Assembly: GCA_017545045.1 (NCBI GenBank)
Contig: JAFYDA010000001.1
Location: 40,763-104,762 of the forward strand
Length of the DNA: 64,000 nucleotides
Origin: Prevotella sp.
GTDB lineage: Bacteria; Bacteroidota; Bacteroidia; Bacteroidales; Bacteroidaceae
Direction: 5' to 3'
In this document: piece after piece, positions 35,844-47,500 of the stretch
Layout of the letters: the number at the start of each line of letters is the position of its first letter
Position numbering within the stretch: the stretch's first letter is position 1
Notes under the pieces: generated by a model
Seen by the model: only the letters and a program-made list of their open reading frames with translations
Databases searched by the model: none
What the model was told of the DNA's origin: nothing
Translations under genes and position numbers: made by a program

Positions 35844-38800
35844 TTACAGGTTGATCTTCACACCCATGGAGAGGGAGCGTCCGCTGGCCAGCAGACCGCG
35901 GTCAATACCCTGAAGCAGAACACTGCCGCTAACACCACAATCGGGGTCGCTGCCCAAGTAGCGGGTGATGGTGAAGAGGTTGTTGGCACCGGCCCAGAGC
36001 GTAATACCCTGCAGATAAGTGCTGGTGATGGGGATAGAGTAGCTCAGCGTGATATTGCTCAGACGCAGGTAGCTGCCGTCCTCAATCCATCGGTCGCTGA
36101 AACGGGCATTACCCATGGGGTCGCCGTAGGTGACACGTGGTATCTCCGTCTGTTGCTGCTCGGCAGTCCATCTTGCAGTCATGGCCGTACTCTGATTGAA
36201 GAAGCGTGAACCGCACTCTAACAAGGAACGCTGATAGTTGTAGATGTCGTTACCTAAAGAATAACGCATCACAGCACTGAACTGCCAGTTCTTGTAATTG
36301 AGCTGGGTGTATATATTACCATAGATATCGGGGTTGGGGTCGCCAATGATGAAGCGGTCGGCCTCATCGATAGTGCCATTGCCGTCCTTGTCGACAAAGC
36401 GCATGTCACCGGCACCGAAATATTGACGCTGACCACGCTCATCGACGATGGAATAATTGTCGGCTTTGGCCTGAGCCTCGGTGGCGTAGACACCTTTGGT
36501 CTGATAGCCGTAGAACACGCCCACAGCATTGCCTACAGCCGACAAAATGGTAGCGCCATAGGCCTCGGTCTCAAAGGCACGGTTATTATCGGGCAGAGCG
36601 GTAATCTTATTCTTGTAATGTCCTGCCGTTGCGCCCAATTCCCATGTAAAGTCCTTCAGGTTAAGCACCTTGACGCCAATGCCTGCCTCAAAGCCTTCGT
36701 TCTCGAGTTTGCCGTCGTTGCTCCAGTTAGCCTGCAGGCCGCTGGTCCATGCCAGCTGACGCAGGGTAACCAGATTCCTGGTCCAACCCCTGAAATAGTT
36801 GAAACGCAGGTTCAGCCGGTTGCCAATGAAGTTGCCTTCAAGACCAGCAGTGAGGCGGCTGGTTGTTTCCCACTTGAGGTTGGTATTACCGATATTGCCG
36901 ATAGACTTACCATCGACATTCTGCGTCAGCATGTTGTTGGCCACGAAGTAGGTCTTAGAGGCTGTATAATCGATATTGTCGTTTCCGGTAATATCGAAAC
37001 CGACATTGAGACGCAGATAGTCGATACCCTTCACGTCGGCCATCCAGCGCTCGTTGCTGAGGACCCACGCTGCATTGACACTGGGGAAGAGTCCCCACAC
37101 AACGCCACCAATCTTCAGACCGTCGGCATCGTCGCCAAAACGTGAGCTGGCCTCGGCTGAGATTCCTGCTTCGACATAATACTTCTCAGCCCAGTTGTAG
37201 TCTGCCTGTGCATACCAGGTGATGTCGCGTGTCTTGTCGTCAGCGCCCCAGGTAGAACGGTAGTTATGGGTGTTACCTGTGCTGGGGTACTTGTCGTTGC
37301 CCGTATCAAAACCGCGTTGGGACGTAAGCTTGTAATTATTGGTCTGATAGCGCAGACCGCCGAACAAATCTACCTTATGGGCGCCGTAGCGGTTGCCCCA
37401 GGTCAGACGGGTGTCACTGAGAACGGAATTCTGTCGGGCAGCGTTACTCTGGGACATGTTTTCAACCTCAGTATTGCTTGAAGCCAGCAGACGGAAAGGC
37501 GGCGTTCCCTCTTGGGGCAAATAGTAGTTTCCGTTGGTGTTGATAAGCGTGAAGTTGAAATGCTCGCTCAACGACAGGTGCTTGTTGAACTCATAACGGG
37601 GCGTCACGCTGAAGGTCACCATACGGTTGCCTGCCTGGTTACGATTCTCACCATCGCCATGCTGCAGAATAGCCACGGGATTAGCCAAGCGCACCGCATT
37701 GGCATTGACGCTACCGTCATCCTCAAACACTTTACTGACATAGTTGTCTGCATCGGAGAGGTAATGGCTTAGGTTGCCCTTCACATCGTAGGCGTGGGGA
37801 TTAAGGAAGGGTGACTTGATGAGCGAGAGGAAACCCGGGGCTGTGACAGTACCAACAGTCAAGTCGGCCTTTGCACCGTCATCGCGCAGGTCGCGGGTGA
37901 CATCGCTATAGGCAGCATCGAAGCGTACATCGAGGCCACGGAACACCTTAATGTCGGTATTCAGTCGCATGTTGAAACGCGAGAAGTCGTTGCCGCGCTG
38001 CGTGGCATCGCCTAATGAGTAGCCCACAGACAGATTGTAGTTGGCCACATCGTCGCCTCCCTGAACATTGATGCCGTAATTGGAGACGAAACCGTTGCGA
38101 TAGACCTCTTCCGTCCAGTCTGTATTATTATGATAGGTATTATAATAATAACTCGTGGGGTCGTTGTTGACAAATTCCAGATTCTGTATCTTGTCAGTCA
38201 GACCCGACAACAACTCGGTGGCATAGAGACGGTAGTCTTCAGCTCCCATGACCTTTGGAAGACGGGGCTTAAACTGATACTGGGCGTTGATGTTCACATC
38301 AATCTTAGTAGCCATGCTGCGATTGCGCTTGGTTTTAATGAGCAACACGCCACCGGCAGCCTTGGCACCATAGATGGCCGTACCGTTCTTGAGGACGGTG
38401 ACACTCTCAATGTCATTGACATTCAAGTTGGCCAGGAGATTGTTGTAATAGCCGTCATGAAGCATCTGGCGGTCGTACTGCATATCGGTGATGACGCCAT
38501 CGATGACCACCAGAGGCTGGGCATTGGCCTGAAGGCTATTGATTCCGTGGATAAACATGGTATTGCCTATACCTAACTGTGCACTACGGCTGACGGAGTG
38601 AATGTCGGCCCCAAGCTGACGGGATACCAGCGGGTCGATGCTCAGTTCTGCCGTATTCTCGAACTGATCAGCTCGGCGGCTTTCAGACGACTGGGTAGTC
38701 CGCTCATAGACAGGGCTGAACGAACTCGGATACAGGCAGGCGTCGACACGGTCAGGATGGGTTCCAATGGGTTTCTGCAACAACTGGAAACCTTCCACCC

Positions 38801-39056
38801 GCATGGAAACGCTACTGACATAGTCAGGAACTTTAAGTTGATACTTTCCTTGTTCATCAGTCATGGAGGTGTATTCATGCTGGCCATAAGCCTCAACGAT
38901 GACACCAGCCAACGGAAGGCCCGTAGCTGCATCTGTAACGGTGCCACTCACTATACGCTGTGCAAATGCCGTGCTAACTGACAAATGGCAGATAAGCAGT
39001 GACAGGATTGTCACCATCATCCATTTGCTTGGTATTTTCATGCTATGCTGTTTCAT
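35844..39056 (-). CDS. SusC/RagA family TonB-dependent outer-membrane transporter (second pair)
   Basis: About 1070 residues: signal peptide, carboxypeptidase-regulatory-like N-terminal domain (SGTVTDAATGLPLAGVIVEA), plug with PLVVIDGVITDMQ and VTVLKNGTAIYGAKAAGGVLLI, and a barrel with a typical GSYLRLSNITLSYSIP and a final aromatic-poor strand. It takes up ligand delivered by its SusD partner using TonB energy. Start uncertain: ATG 39056 (MKQHSMKIPSKW) has AGGA upstream; 39077 and 39041 are alternatives. The N-terminal part before the plug is less conserved than usual, and the expected TonB-box region is not obvious. It overlaps the preceding fasciclin gene by no more than its leader. Confidence 0.92.
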   Translation of the reverse strand: MKQHSMKIPSKWMMVTILSLLICHLSVSTAFAQRIVSGTVTDAATGLPLAGVIVEAYGQHEYTSMTDEQGKYQLKVPDYVSSVSMRVEGFQLLQKPIGTHPDRVDACLYPSSFSPVYERTTQSSESRRADQFENTAELSIDPLVSRQLGADIHSVSRSAQLGIGNTMFIHGINSLQANAQPLVVIDGVITDMQYDRQMLHDGYYNNLLANLNVNDIESVTVLKNGTAIYGAKAAGGVLLIKTKRNRSMATKIDVNINAQYQFKPRLPKVMGAEDYRLYATELLSGLTDKIQNLEFVNNDPTSYYYNTYHNNTDWTEEVYRNGFVSNYGINVQGGDDVANYNLSVGYSLGDATQRGNDFSRFNMRLNTDIKVFRGLDVRFDAAYSDVTRDLRDDGAKADLTVGTVTAPGFLSLIKSPFLNPHAYDVKGNLSHYLSDADNYVSKVFEDDGSVNANAVRLANPVAILQHGDGENRNQAGNRMVTFSVTPRYEFNKHLSLSEHFNFTLINTNGNYYLPQEGTPPFRLLASSNTEVENMSQSNAARQNSVLSDTRLTWGNRYGAHKVDLFGGLRYQTNNYKLTSQRGFDTGNDKYPSTGNTHNYRSTWGADDKTRDITWYAQADYNWAEKYYVEAGISAEASSRFGDDADGLKIGGVVWGLFPSVNAAWVLSNERWMADVKGIDYLRLNVGFDITGNDNIDYTASKTYFVANNMLTQNVDGKSIGNIGNTNLKWETTSRLTAGLEGNFIGNRLNLRFNYFRGWTRNLVTLRQLAWTSGLQANWSNDGKLENEGFEAGIGVKVLNLKDFTWELGATAGHYKNKITALPDNNRAFETEAYGATILSAVGNAVGVFYGYQTKGVYATEAQAKADNYSIVDERGQRQYFGAGDMRFVDKDGNGTIDEADRFIIGDPNPDIYGNIYTQLNYKNWQFSAVMRYSLGNDIYNYQRSLLECGSRFFNQSTAMTARWTAEQQQTEIPRVTYGDPMGNARFSDRWIEDGSYLRLSNITLSYSIPITSTYLQGITLWAGANNLFTITRYLGSDPDCGVSGSVLLQGIDRGLLASGRSLSMGVKINL

Positions 39057-39084
39057 ATCTTCGTTTTTCCTTTGCATTGAACAT

Positions 39085-40728
39085 TTATTTATCTTCCTGA
39101 GGTGTGCTCTTCGGACGCAGGTAAATGCAGTCGAGGAACATCTCACGCGAGAAACTGGCCGTCTCACGAGCCATTATATTACACATCAGCTTCACCGATA
39201 TCTTCATGTTTTCCTGTTTATAGTTGCAGACGGGGAACTTGAAGTTCTCTGCCAGTACTATAGTGTCAACACGCAGAGGATCAGACTTGAAAGTCATATT
39301 GTCGCAGTTGAACGTCTGGCTTTCGCCATTCTCATCAACATAATTGATTTCTGCCTTGAATTTGCAGGGTCGCAGATTAACAGCATCCGGATTATAGACC
39401 GTCATAGGAAGCACGACAGCGCAAACGTCATAGGTGCCGGCCAAGGTATTCTCAAGCTTGAAGGTCATAAACCAGTTGTCGGTAGACTTTTTAGCTGTGA
39501 TATCCAGATAACCGCTTTCAGAAACACTGTCGGCTGCATGGGTACGCGATACATAGTCACATCTGTCGCTGCCAAGAATCAAGTTGGTTTTCTCGCCTTC
39601 GGAACGTATCTCACGCAGATAGGTCTGTACGGGAGTAAATGGCCAATGTTCCGGCGTATAAAGAACACCGTTGCTAAAATTGGTCTCCTTAGCGCCATAG
39701 AAGATTCCACCCTGGTCAAACGGACGATGGAACACATGATACTTCGGATAGCGCTTGTCGTATTCATAGGTAACAAGGGAATCCTTATATGAAGCCTGAA
39801 TGGTACGACTGAAAATGGCGTCATTCAGCAATGCATAATTGGCCCAGTAGCGCTGAAGCGAGTCGGCATTCTCAACGGTGGCATCGAAGCGGAAATAGTC
39901 CATAGCCTCTGAGAAGACTCGTTGCCACTCATCATTGGCGGGGGCAATCATCCAGAATGTGGAGTCCTCGTCGGCTATAAGCCCGACACGCTCAAGCATG
40001 ATGTTGCGCTCGTTGAATACTGAGTCGGCATATATCTGTTCACCATCGACCATATCGCCAGGAACAGACTGACCGGGATTGAACTCGTCTTGCTCATAAC
40101 TGCGCAACTGCTGGCCAAGCAGCGCGTATTCCGGATTGTTGAGCATGGCTTCATAGAGGTTATTACGATAAGCCAAAGGAGCTGTCAGAATATGCAGGAT
40201 GCCGCCTTTGGCCATGAGGTTGGACCGGCCTGCTACGATAGGTACACCTGCAACATTGCCGCCTCCTATCGTGGAACGCTTACGGCTAAGCAAGAAGAAA
40301 TCCTTTGGAGTATCAACATCGGAGACTATAGCATACGAAAGGTGGTTGCCCACAAAAGAACGGGCAACGATGGAGTCGCCACGGTCTGTTGCCACCATCT
40401 TCAACAAGGAATCTTTAGAAAAAGTCCCGTTGACAGGAGCCATCACCGTAAAAGTCTGTACACCATCAAGCAGATTGGCATAGCTGACACCCGTCTTCTT
40501 GTGCTGACGTAATAACATCGTCTGGTTAAGTACGTCGCAGAAATCGCTCAGCTCAGGCTGTTGCTTCATCGTCTGCCATAGTGTAAGATCCGTACTCGTG
40601 CTGACCGCAAGATTGTCGTAGTGGTCGTCCCACTCAGAACAGGCAGTCAGTGCCGGAAGGGAAGCGGCGGTGACACAGCAGGCGCCAATCCCTAACAGAT
40701 AGTTTTTGAGAATATTTTTCATCATCAT
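39085..40728 (-). CDS. Fasciclin-domain surface lipoprotein (547 residues)
   Basis: Lipoprotein signal with LTAC, followed by SEWDDHYDN, an acidic stretch like the surface-export signals of Bacteroidota lipoproteins. FAS1 wording: FTVMAPVNGTFSKDSLLKMV (first domain) and STFWMIAPANDEWQRVFSEA (second). The C-terminal 180 residues form a beta-rich module (GTYDVCAVVLPMTVYN ... MFLDCIYLRPK) that resembles a jelly-roll binding domain and is also present in the neighbouring 654-residue protein. FAS1 domains mediate adhesion or polysaccharide contact; here a glycan- or host-binding accessory role next to SusC/D is inferred. Three in-frame ATG codons at the start leave a 1-2 residue doubt. Confidence 0.85.
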   Translation of the reverse strand: MMMKNILKNYLLGIGACCVTAASLPALTACSEWDDHYDNLAVSTSTDLTLWQTMKQQPELSDFCDVLNQTMLLRQHKKTGVSYANLLDGVQTFTVMAPVNGTFSKDSLLKMVATDRGDSIVARSFVGNHLSYAIVSDVDTPKDFFLLSRKRSTIGGGNVAGVPIVAGRSNLMAKGGILHILTAPLAYRNNLYEAMLNNPEYALLGQQLRSYEQDEFNPGQSVPGDMVDGEQIYADSVFNERNIMLERVGLIADEDSTFWMIAPANDEWQRVFSEAMDYFRFDATVENADSLQRYWANYALLNDAIFSRTIQASYKDSLVTYEYDKRYPKYHVFHRPFDQGGIFYGAKETNFSNGVLYTPEHWPFTPVQTYLREIRSEGEKTNLILGSDRCDYVSRTHAADSVSESGYLDITAKKSTDNWFMTFKLENTLAGTYDVCAVVLPMTVYNPDAVNLRPCKFKAEINYVDENGESQTFNCDNMTFKSDPLRVDTIVLAENFKFPVCNYKQENMKISVKLMCNIMARETASFSREMFLDCIYLRPKSTPQEDK

Positions 40729-40752
40729 TCGTTATTGCTGATTAATGATTTA

Positions 40753-42717
40753 TTAATGACGGTCTTCCCCCTGCGGACTGTCATAGACATCTTTGGGGCA
40801 GATTTCAATGTAGTCGATGGACATATAAAGCGTGCTACCGGAAAGAATCTGGCGGAAACGAAGCCAGTTTTCCTGATTGGCAGAAAGGAACTTCTTGACC
40901 AAGATACGCCGCACGTCGTTGTTATAGCCACGGAAGGGCTCGGTGCCGCCGTAGCTATCCATGGCTTTCATAAAACCACGGTTGCGCATTGCTTTGTCAA
41001 TAGCCTTGTTTTCTTCTTCATCGTTGGTATCAGGCTCCCAGCCGATATTACTGTCAAAGTTACGGAAACTGATAGGGATACCACAAGGCTCGTTATTCAG
41101 ATAGACCTGAGCAATACCACGGTCGTCACCCAGCGAATAGCCCAGACGTATCTCGTAAGTTCCATCATGAGGCACTGGCGGCAGTTTCACAGAGGCATCA
41201 AATTTCTCACCTGTAATGCAAACACCGCTGCCTTCATAGTGGCGCCAACCTGTCTGTTCGTTACCACAACCGATGAACGTGTTGGCATTATTCATCTTGA
41301 AATCGGTCAGGTAGCCATACTTGAAACCTATCATCTGCTCGCTCTTACCCATATAATATATACGCGCACGAGCGTTCATGAAGTCTGGACTCAGACAGCT
41401 GCCATCAATACGAAGGCGACGGTTCAAGACATTCATGCGGACATCGCTTGAATAAACCAGGATGTCGTCAATATAATGGTACATGCCATTGCTGCACGAC
41501 TGTGCATAGCTGTCATTTTCCTCTGACTTCAGGACACGTACGCCACGAACCGTGAAATTGCTGCGCAACCCCTTGCGGTTGATATAGACTTCCTCACCAG
41601 GATTGCTGCAAAAGCGTATCAACGTATGCGGAGCCATGGTCTCGAAGTACTCTTCAGGGTCAGCTACATTAACAATGAACTTCTGCTCATAGATAGGACC
41701 TTTACAGTGTACCCAATAGTCACGAGGACCAATACGATTGATAAGATGATAGCTGACAAAACGGTTCAAGGGATTCCTGCGGTCTCTGAAATCCTCATCG
41801 TACTTACCTGCATCTTCAGGATAAGATTCATCATAGACCTGCTTGGCATAGCGCTTAAGGTCTTCAAGATTATTAATGCCATGGGCACGATAGACAGAGT
41901 CTGTCTCTACAAAGGCTGTAAACTTGAAATACCGATGATCAGGATACCAAGTCTGACATTGTTTGGAAGCACTACCGTCATTGCCCGTACCATAAGGTAC
42001 TTTAAAGCCCTTGCCTCCAACGGCGGAGTCGGGATCTACTGTATAAGTCTCATCAATGTATCGGGTTAGTGAGTCGGCCATACCTGTCAGGCGAAGTGCC
42101 TGGCAGAAAAGGCTCAGCTTAGGATTCTCCTCCATGAGCGAAGGCAGGAACTGACTGCTCGACGAAATCATGTGGTCAATGACATGAACAACGCCATTGG
42201 TCACTGAATCATCCTTTTGGATAAGTCGGGAGTTCTTGTTCACATAGACCAGCAGTGCGTTGTTATGATAGACATCAGAATCAGACGTCATCTCAATATA
42301 ATCATCGTTCATGTTGACAGGAGCCACCTCGCCACCCATATCAGTGGTAAAGTAAGCTTTATCCTGTACGATATGAGTACGTGAAATGGTGTCACACTGT
42401 TCGCGGGGGATGTCAGCCACCGTGGCAAAGCCATTTTCTTTGAGGTATAACTGTACTGCCTCATTGGTCGGTGCAAAGACCGTGAAATGGCCATAGGTCT
42501 TCAGCATCGAGAAATAGTTGGAACGTTCCAGAATAGCCTTGAAATCGCTGAACCGCGCATTGTCTGCCTCAATAAAGCCCGCAGCGGTGAGTCTTACCGA
42601 TGAGTAGAAATTCAACGGCTGGTCACTGTCATCGTCCGAACAGGCAATGAAGCTTGTTACAAGACAGACACAGGAGCAGACTCCTAATAGGAAATGCTTG
42701 ATATTTTTGTTACTCAT
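40753..42717 (-). CDS. Fasciclin-domain surface lipoprotein (654 residues)
   Basis: Lipobox IAC then SDDDSDQ, close to the known B. fragilis lipoprotein surface-export pattern. First FAS1 domain: FKAILERSNYFSMLKTYGHF-TVFAPTNEAVQLYL and NGVVHVIDHMI (H-box). Second FAS1: FCQALRLTGMADSL ... FTAFVETDSVYRAHGI and MYHYIDDILV. The last 230 residues are a jelly-roll-like module (HDGTYEIRLGYSLGDDRGIA ... LYMSIDYIEICPK), probably ligand-binding. It lies 24 bp upstream of the third fasciclin gene and 29 bp after a SusD gene. Function beyond surface adhesion or capture is not established. Confidence 0.87.
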   Translation of the reverse strand: MSNKNIKHFLLGVCSCVCLVTSFIACSDDDSDQPLNFYSSVRLTAAGFIEADNARFSDFKAILERSNYFSMLKTYGHFTVFAPTNEAVQLYLKENGFATVADIPREQCDTISRTHIVQDKAYFTTDMGGEVAPVNMNDDYIEMTSDSDVYHNNALLVYVNKNSRLIQKDDSVTNGVVHVIDHMISSSSQFLPSLMEENPKLSLFCQALRLTGMADSLTRYIDETYTVDPDSAVGGKGFKVPYGTGNDGSASKQCQTWYPDHRYFKFTAFVETDSVYRAHGINNLEDLKRYAKQVYDESYPEDAGKYDEDFRDRRNPLNRFVSYHLINRIGPRDYWVHCKGPIYEQKFIVNVADPEEYFETMAPHTLIRFCSNPGEEVYINRKGLRSNFTVRGVRVLKSEENDSYAQSCSNGMYHYIDDILVYSSDVRMNVLNRRLRIDGSCLSPDFMNARARIYYMGKSEQMIGFKYGYLTDFKMNNANTFIGCGNEQTGWRHYEGSGVCITGEKFDASVKLPPVPHDGTYEIRLGYSLGDDRGIAQVYLNNEPCGIPISFRNFDSNIGWEPDTNDEEENKAIDKAMRNRGFMKAMDSYGGTEPFRGYNNDVRRILVKKFLSANQENWLRFRQILSGSTLYMSIDYIEICPKDVYDSPQGEDRH

Positions 42718-42746
42718 AGTTCTTTATACTTTATGACGTGTGAATA

Positions 42747-44459
42747 TTAATTCTTCTCAAGATCGGCATCATCGCCTGTGTTATAAGCAGGATTCTGAGT
42801 TAAGTGAGGATTCACTTTCAGCTCGTTGCGGTAGTAGGGCAGGTAGATGGCGTTGGGGTCTGCCAGGCGTATCTCGATACCCGTAGTGTTCGTCAACTGC
42901 TTCTTCGTAACTGTCTTGGCTAAGGTACGGGTACTTCCAGAACGCCGTGCCATACGAACCAAGTCATACCATCGCTTACCTTCGAACATCAGTTCGCGAT
43001 GACGCTCGTCCAAGACCAGCTGCTCCATGTCTTCCTTGGAATCTTTGAAGTCATCATACTTTAGGGATTCGCCAGTACCAGGCGTCAAAGAGTTGAGAGC
43101 ACGCTTGTTGACGGCGTTAATCAGGTTGAATGCTTCCTCGTAATGGTCGCTTCCCATCTCAACAAGGGCCTCTGCTTTTATCAGCATAATGTCAGTAAGA
43201 CGGTAGACAATCCAGTTAGAATAGCCAGAGCCACTGCCCGAACGCCATGTGATGGCCGGAGTCCAGTTAGACTTCGTATTGTCCAAAGTCACTCTCGAAG
43301 CTGCATATTTACCTATATAATACTGTGTAGTACTCACCTGATAGATGGACTCATAGGCACGGCTGTCGTTGGCTACGAACAGCTCGGAGCCCTTGGTGGG
43401 GAGTCCTTCATAGAACTCATCCACGGCAGCCAAACTACCACCGGTCAGAGTTGACGACGTGTTGGCATAATAGCGCGTGATATAACCGTTCTTGTTATCC
43501 CTGTTAAGGGTCTCATTGTAAGTCAACTCAAAAAGGCTCTCGAAGGAGTTTCCTGTACCGAAGATCTTGTTATAGGCTTCACCGGAAACAGTCTGTAATT
43601 TCTCCAAATAGAGAGGAATGTCATTGAAGAGGTAGACATCGTTTTGCAGGCGACGCCTCAGGTTCTCATATTCCTTCTTCTTGAAGTCGATGACATAATC
43701 ACAACATTCGATACAACGCTGCCAATTGCCTTGCCACAAATAGAGATCGGCCAGCAAAGCGTAGATGGCCGGACGCGTAACGCGTGCAGTGTTGTTGCGT
43801 TCCTGTTCCTGCTCCTTGTCGGGATTGGGCTTGAGGAAATAGAGTTGTGCCTGATCTTTGACAGCCTCCAGATCGGCGATGATATTTTTGAGCACATCAT
43901 CGAACGAGGTGGCAGGCAAGCGATAATCCTGTGTGTCGTCAATACTTGGTTCAAGCGAAAACGGCACGTCGCGGAAAGTGCGAATCAGATGGAAGTAGCA
44001 CAATGAACGGATAAATGTAGCTTCTGCAATATTGGCTTGCATTTCCGTATAACTATAGTTCGGGTCAATCTCCTGCACCTTGGGAGCATAATAACATACT
44101 GTATTGCATCGGTTGATAGCTTCATAGAAAACTTTCCAGTCACAATAAGGATTAGAAGGCAGAATATTTTCCTTCACCAACTGCTCCAAGTCCTGAGAGG
44201 GCGATACGCCTAACTTCATGTTGTCGGATCGTACTTCGCCCCAAAGTCCCATACGAGTGACACAGTCTTCAGACTGCAGACTCTCGTAGCAACTCATCAG
44301 CACACTGGTCACGTCATTCTTCTGAGTCCAGTAGTTCTCAAGCACGACGTCGTTCAGAGGCAGGATGTCGAGGAAATTATTACAGCTGGTGGTCACTGCC
44401 GATATACCGCAGCACAGAGAACCAGCTATGATATATTGTTTGATGCTTTTGATAATCAT
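42747..44459 (-). CDS. SusD/RagB family surface lipoprotein (first pair)
   Basis: 570 residues, lipobox TTSC near residue 26 followed by NNFLDILP, the commonest start of a mature SusD protein. Internal features: EATFIRSLCYFHLIRTFRDV-PF (TPR part) and the C-terminal ERHRELMFEGKRWYDLVRM, the classical SusD signature. Pairs with the SusC at 44524-47838, 64 bp upstream. The ligand is not predictable. Confidence 0.95.
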   Translation of the reverse strand: MIIKSIKQYIIAGSLCCGISAVTTSCNNFLDILPLNDVVLENYWTQKNDVTSVLMSCYESLQSEDCVTRMGLWGEVRSDNMKLGVSPSQDLEQLVKENILPSNPYCDWKVFYEAINRCNTVCYYAPKVQEIDPNYSYTEMQANIAEATFIRSLCYFHLIRTFRDVPFSLEPSIDDTQDYRLPATSFDDVLKNIIADLEAVKDQAQLYFLKPNPDKEQEQERNNTARVTRPAIYALLADLYLWQGNWQRCIECCDYVIDFKKKEYENLRRRLQNDVYLFNDIPLYLEKLQTVSGEAYNKIFGTGNSFESLFELTYNETLNRDNKNGYITRYYANTSSTLTGGSLAAVDEFYEGLPTKGSELFVANDSRAYESIYQVSTTQYYIGKYAASRVTLDNTKSNWTPAITWRSGSGSGYSNWIVYRLTDIMLIKAEALVEMGSDHYEEAFNLINAVNKRALNSLTPGTGESLKYDDFKDSKEDMEQLVLDERHRELMFEGKRWYDLVRMARRSGSTRTLAKTVTKKQLTNTTGIEIRLADPNAIYLPYYRNELKVNPHLTQNPAYNTGDDADLEKN

Positions 44460-44523
44460 AATTCTTTCTTTTTTGAAAGCGAGCAGAGCTCGAATCCTAA
44501 TTCCTAATTACACATTATTTCAT

Positions 44524-47500
44524 TTAAAAGGACAAGGTAATGCCCGCAGTGAATGACTTGGCACGTGGTGTCTGCGCATTGTCGGTCACTACGCCATAGC
44601 CACCATAGCCAACCTCTGGATCTGCACCTGAATACTTGGTAAGTACAAACAGGTTGTTAGCTGATACGTAGAAGCTTAGCTGACTGAATCCCAGACTCTT
44701 CAGAGCTTTCTGAGACAGGGCGTAACTCAGCTGCATATAGTTCAGGCGGATAAATGAGCCATCCTCAACAAAGCGGTCGCTTCCTAACCAGTTGTAACCA
44801 TAGTTGTACAAGGCGCGAGGAATAGGCATATTGTCACCCTCAACACGCCAACGCCACAATACGGCACGGCTCTGGTTGTTGTTTGAGTACATGTTCTCTG
44901 CCAGCATACGGGCACGGTTGATAATCTTGTTGCCATAACGGAAATTGAACTGGTTGTTCAATGTAAAACGTCCGAAATGCAATTTGAAACCGAAACCACC
45001 AGTGAACTTCGGGAGTGAGGAACCCAGATAGACAATATCGAGTTCGTTTATCTGTCCGTCGAAGTTTACGTCTTCATAAATGGCATCACCACCCTTGAAT
45101 TCCTTTTCATCATCTTCGACACCTGTGTAGCAGAACACCATTGGCTTGGTACGTCCGTAGTTGTCGAGGATGACATTGCCATTCTCGTCACGAGCTACAG
45201 GAGCATTTGGTCCGCTTACACCAGGAACTTCCGTCTCAGAATACTTACTGTACTGGTAAACACCTTTATAGCGGAAACCGTAAATACCACCTAAAGGACG
45301 ATTCAACTCGACACGGCTTAGGTAGCTGCCATTATTGCGGTCAAAGTCGCCATTGAGCGATGCCAGCACTGTCTCATCCATTTCTGTCAGTTTATTACGG
45401 TTGTTGGCAAAGGTAATATTAAAGTCGAAAGAGAATTTGCCCACTTTCAACAAACGGTTACCATTCAGGTTGAACTCCCAACCCACGTTCTCCATAGAGC
45501 CCACGTTCTGGTAGTCGAGCGTAGCAAAACCAGAAGAAGAAGGAAGAGCACGGCTTGCCATCAGCAGGTCGGTGGTCTTCTGACGATAAACCTCAACGTT
45601 ACCGTTAATACGATCATCCCAGAAGCCGAAATCCAATCCAAAATTGATGGTTTCCTTCTGTTCCCATTTGAGGTTCTTCAACTGAATATTCTTGGGGTAG
45701 GCAGAACCATTGTCCAAATATCCCTTACCATCAGTATACTTACTATAGAATAGTGCTTCGGCACCAGGTTGATTACCAACGATACCCCATCCTGGACGGA
45801 AAGCCAGCATGCTGAACCAAGGCATGGCCTTTCTGAACCAAGGTTCATCGCTGACAATCCACTTGGCTGAGAAAGCGGGGAAATTACCCCAACGCTCGTC
45901 AGGACCAAACTTCGTCACTCCATCTCGACGAATAGAAAAGTCGGCCACGTAACGCCCCTTGTAAGCATAGTGAGCAGAATAGGTAAAGTAGACGCTTCTC
46001 CACTGTCCTGGATACGATCCGAATCCAGAGATGATGCCTGGCGCGCTGGAAGAGATAATGCTGCCAGATGGCAGACCATATACACTGGTATTCTGGCTGG
46101 TACTTGTACCGCTGGTCAACTGACCGCGTAGCATCATCATCAGCGAGTGGTCAACATTTCTGAAATAGGGCTGGAATGTCAAGGTATGAGTTGTTGTCAC
46201 ACCCAAGCTCTTATAGGCATTGTTCGTTGCTTTGTTGGCATCACTTCCACTCCAACCTTTCGTACTCAGCTCCAACGGCAGGAACATGTCGTTATAGCGG
46301 TTGAAGATGTTGAAGACAATCTTTCCCTCATAGGTCAGACGTGACTTCTCATCCTGGATACCCAACAACTCATAGTTGAGTTTGAACTCTGGCTCAATGT
46401 TGTAACTGGTCTCCTCGTTTTGAGCCAAGTGTGCCAAAGCTACAGGATTGTAGTCTGTCAGCTGATTGTTACGGAACACCTCATTCACCGTCGGTAACAT
46501 ATTATAATAGGAGCCAAGGCTGTTGCCATCCTTGTCCTGCTCATAGATTGCCAGATTCGGCATACGGCGATAAGCGACGGAAAGAAGGTCGGAGTAGTTC
46601 TTCTTGTTGTCTGTATAAGTCAAGGCAACATTCGTAGCAATCTTGATACGGTCACTGACGAAATAGTCGAGTGCAACACGGGTGGTGAAACGATCCAATT
46701 TCTGCTCTATAATGGAGCCCGTCTCATGGTCGTAACCAGCTGCAATACGGAAGTTGGCCTTCTCGCCACCACCGCTCAGTGCCACATAGTGATTCTGGCG
46801 CCATCCCGTCTTCTTGACAGCATCTACCCAATCGGTGTTGTCGTTGTACATCTGATACTCAGAGAACTCGCCGCCAGACTTATAGTTAATCTCGTCAATG
46901 TTGTCGCTGGCACCGGCTCTCAAGTGGGGATTGAAGTATTCTTCCTTCAGCATCATGGTGTACTCGTCACCATTCAAGAGCTTCATTCCTTCCGGTTGAT
47001 AGGTTCCGGTCAATCGAAGGCTATAAGTCACCTTTGTGCGACCGCGAGCACCACGTTTGGTTTTGATTTCAATCACGCCATTGGCACCTTGCGAGCCCCA
47101 GATGGCGGTTGCTGCAGCATCCTTCAGCACGGAGATGCTCTCGATGTCCTCTGGGTTGACGTTCAGCAACTCGGCAAACTTCTCGTCATTGGCCGAAGAG
47201 AAGTCGAAGTCCTTCGTGCCACTACCAGTCTCCCAGACATTACCGTCAACGACAATAAGTGGTTCGCTGGATCCGTTGATACTGCTCACACCACGCAGAC
47301 GCATTGACGTGCCACTACCCAAGTTACCCGAGTTGGCCACGATATCAAGACCGGCGATACGGCCCTGAAGAGCCTCGTCAACAGTTGTGATGGACAGTCC
47401 TTCGAATTCCTTCATGTCAATACTTTGGCGGGCAGTCGAGATTTCCTTGACGGGCACCTGCAGACCAGAGCCTTGTGCCTTGCGCTTAGCCACGACCTGC

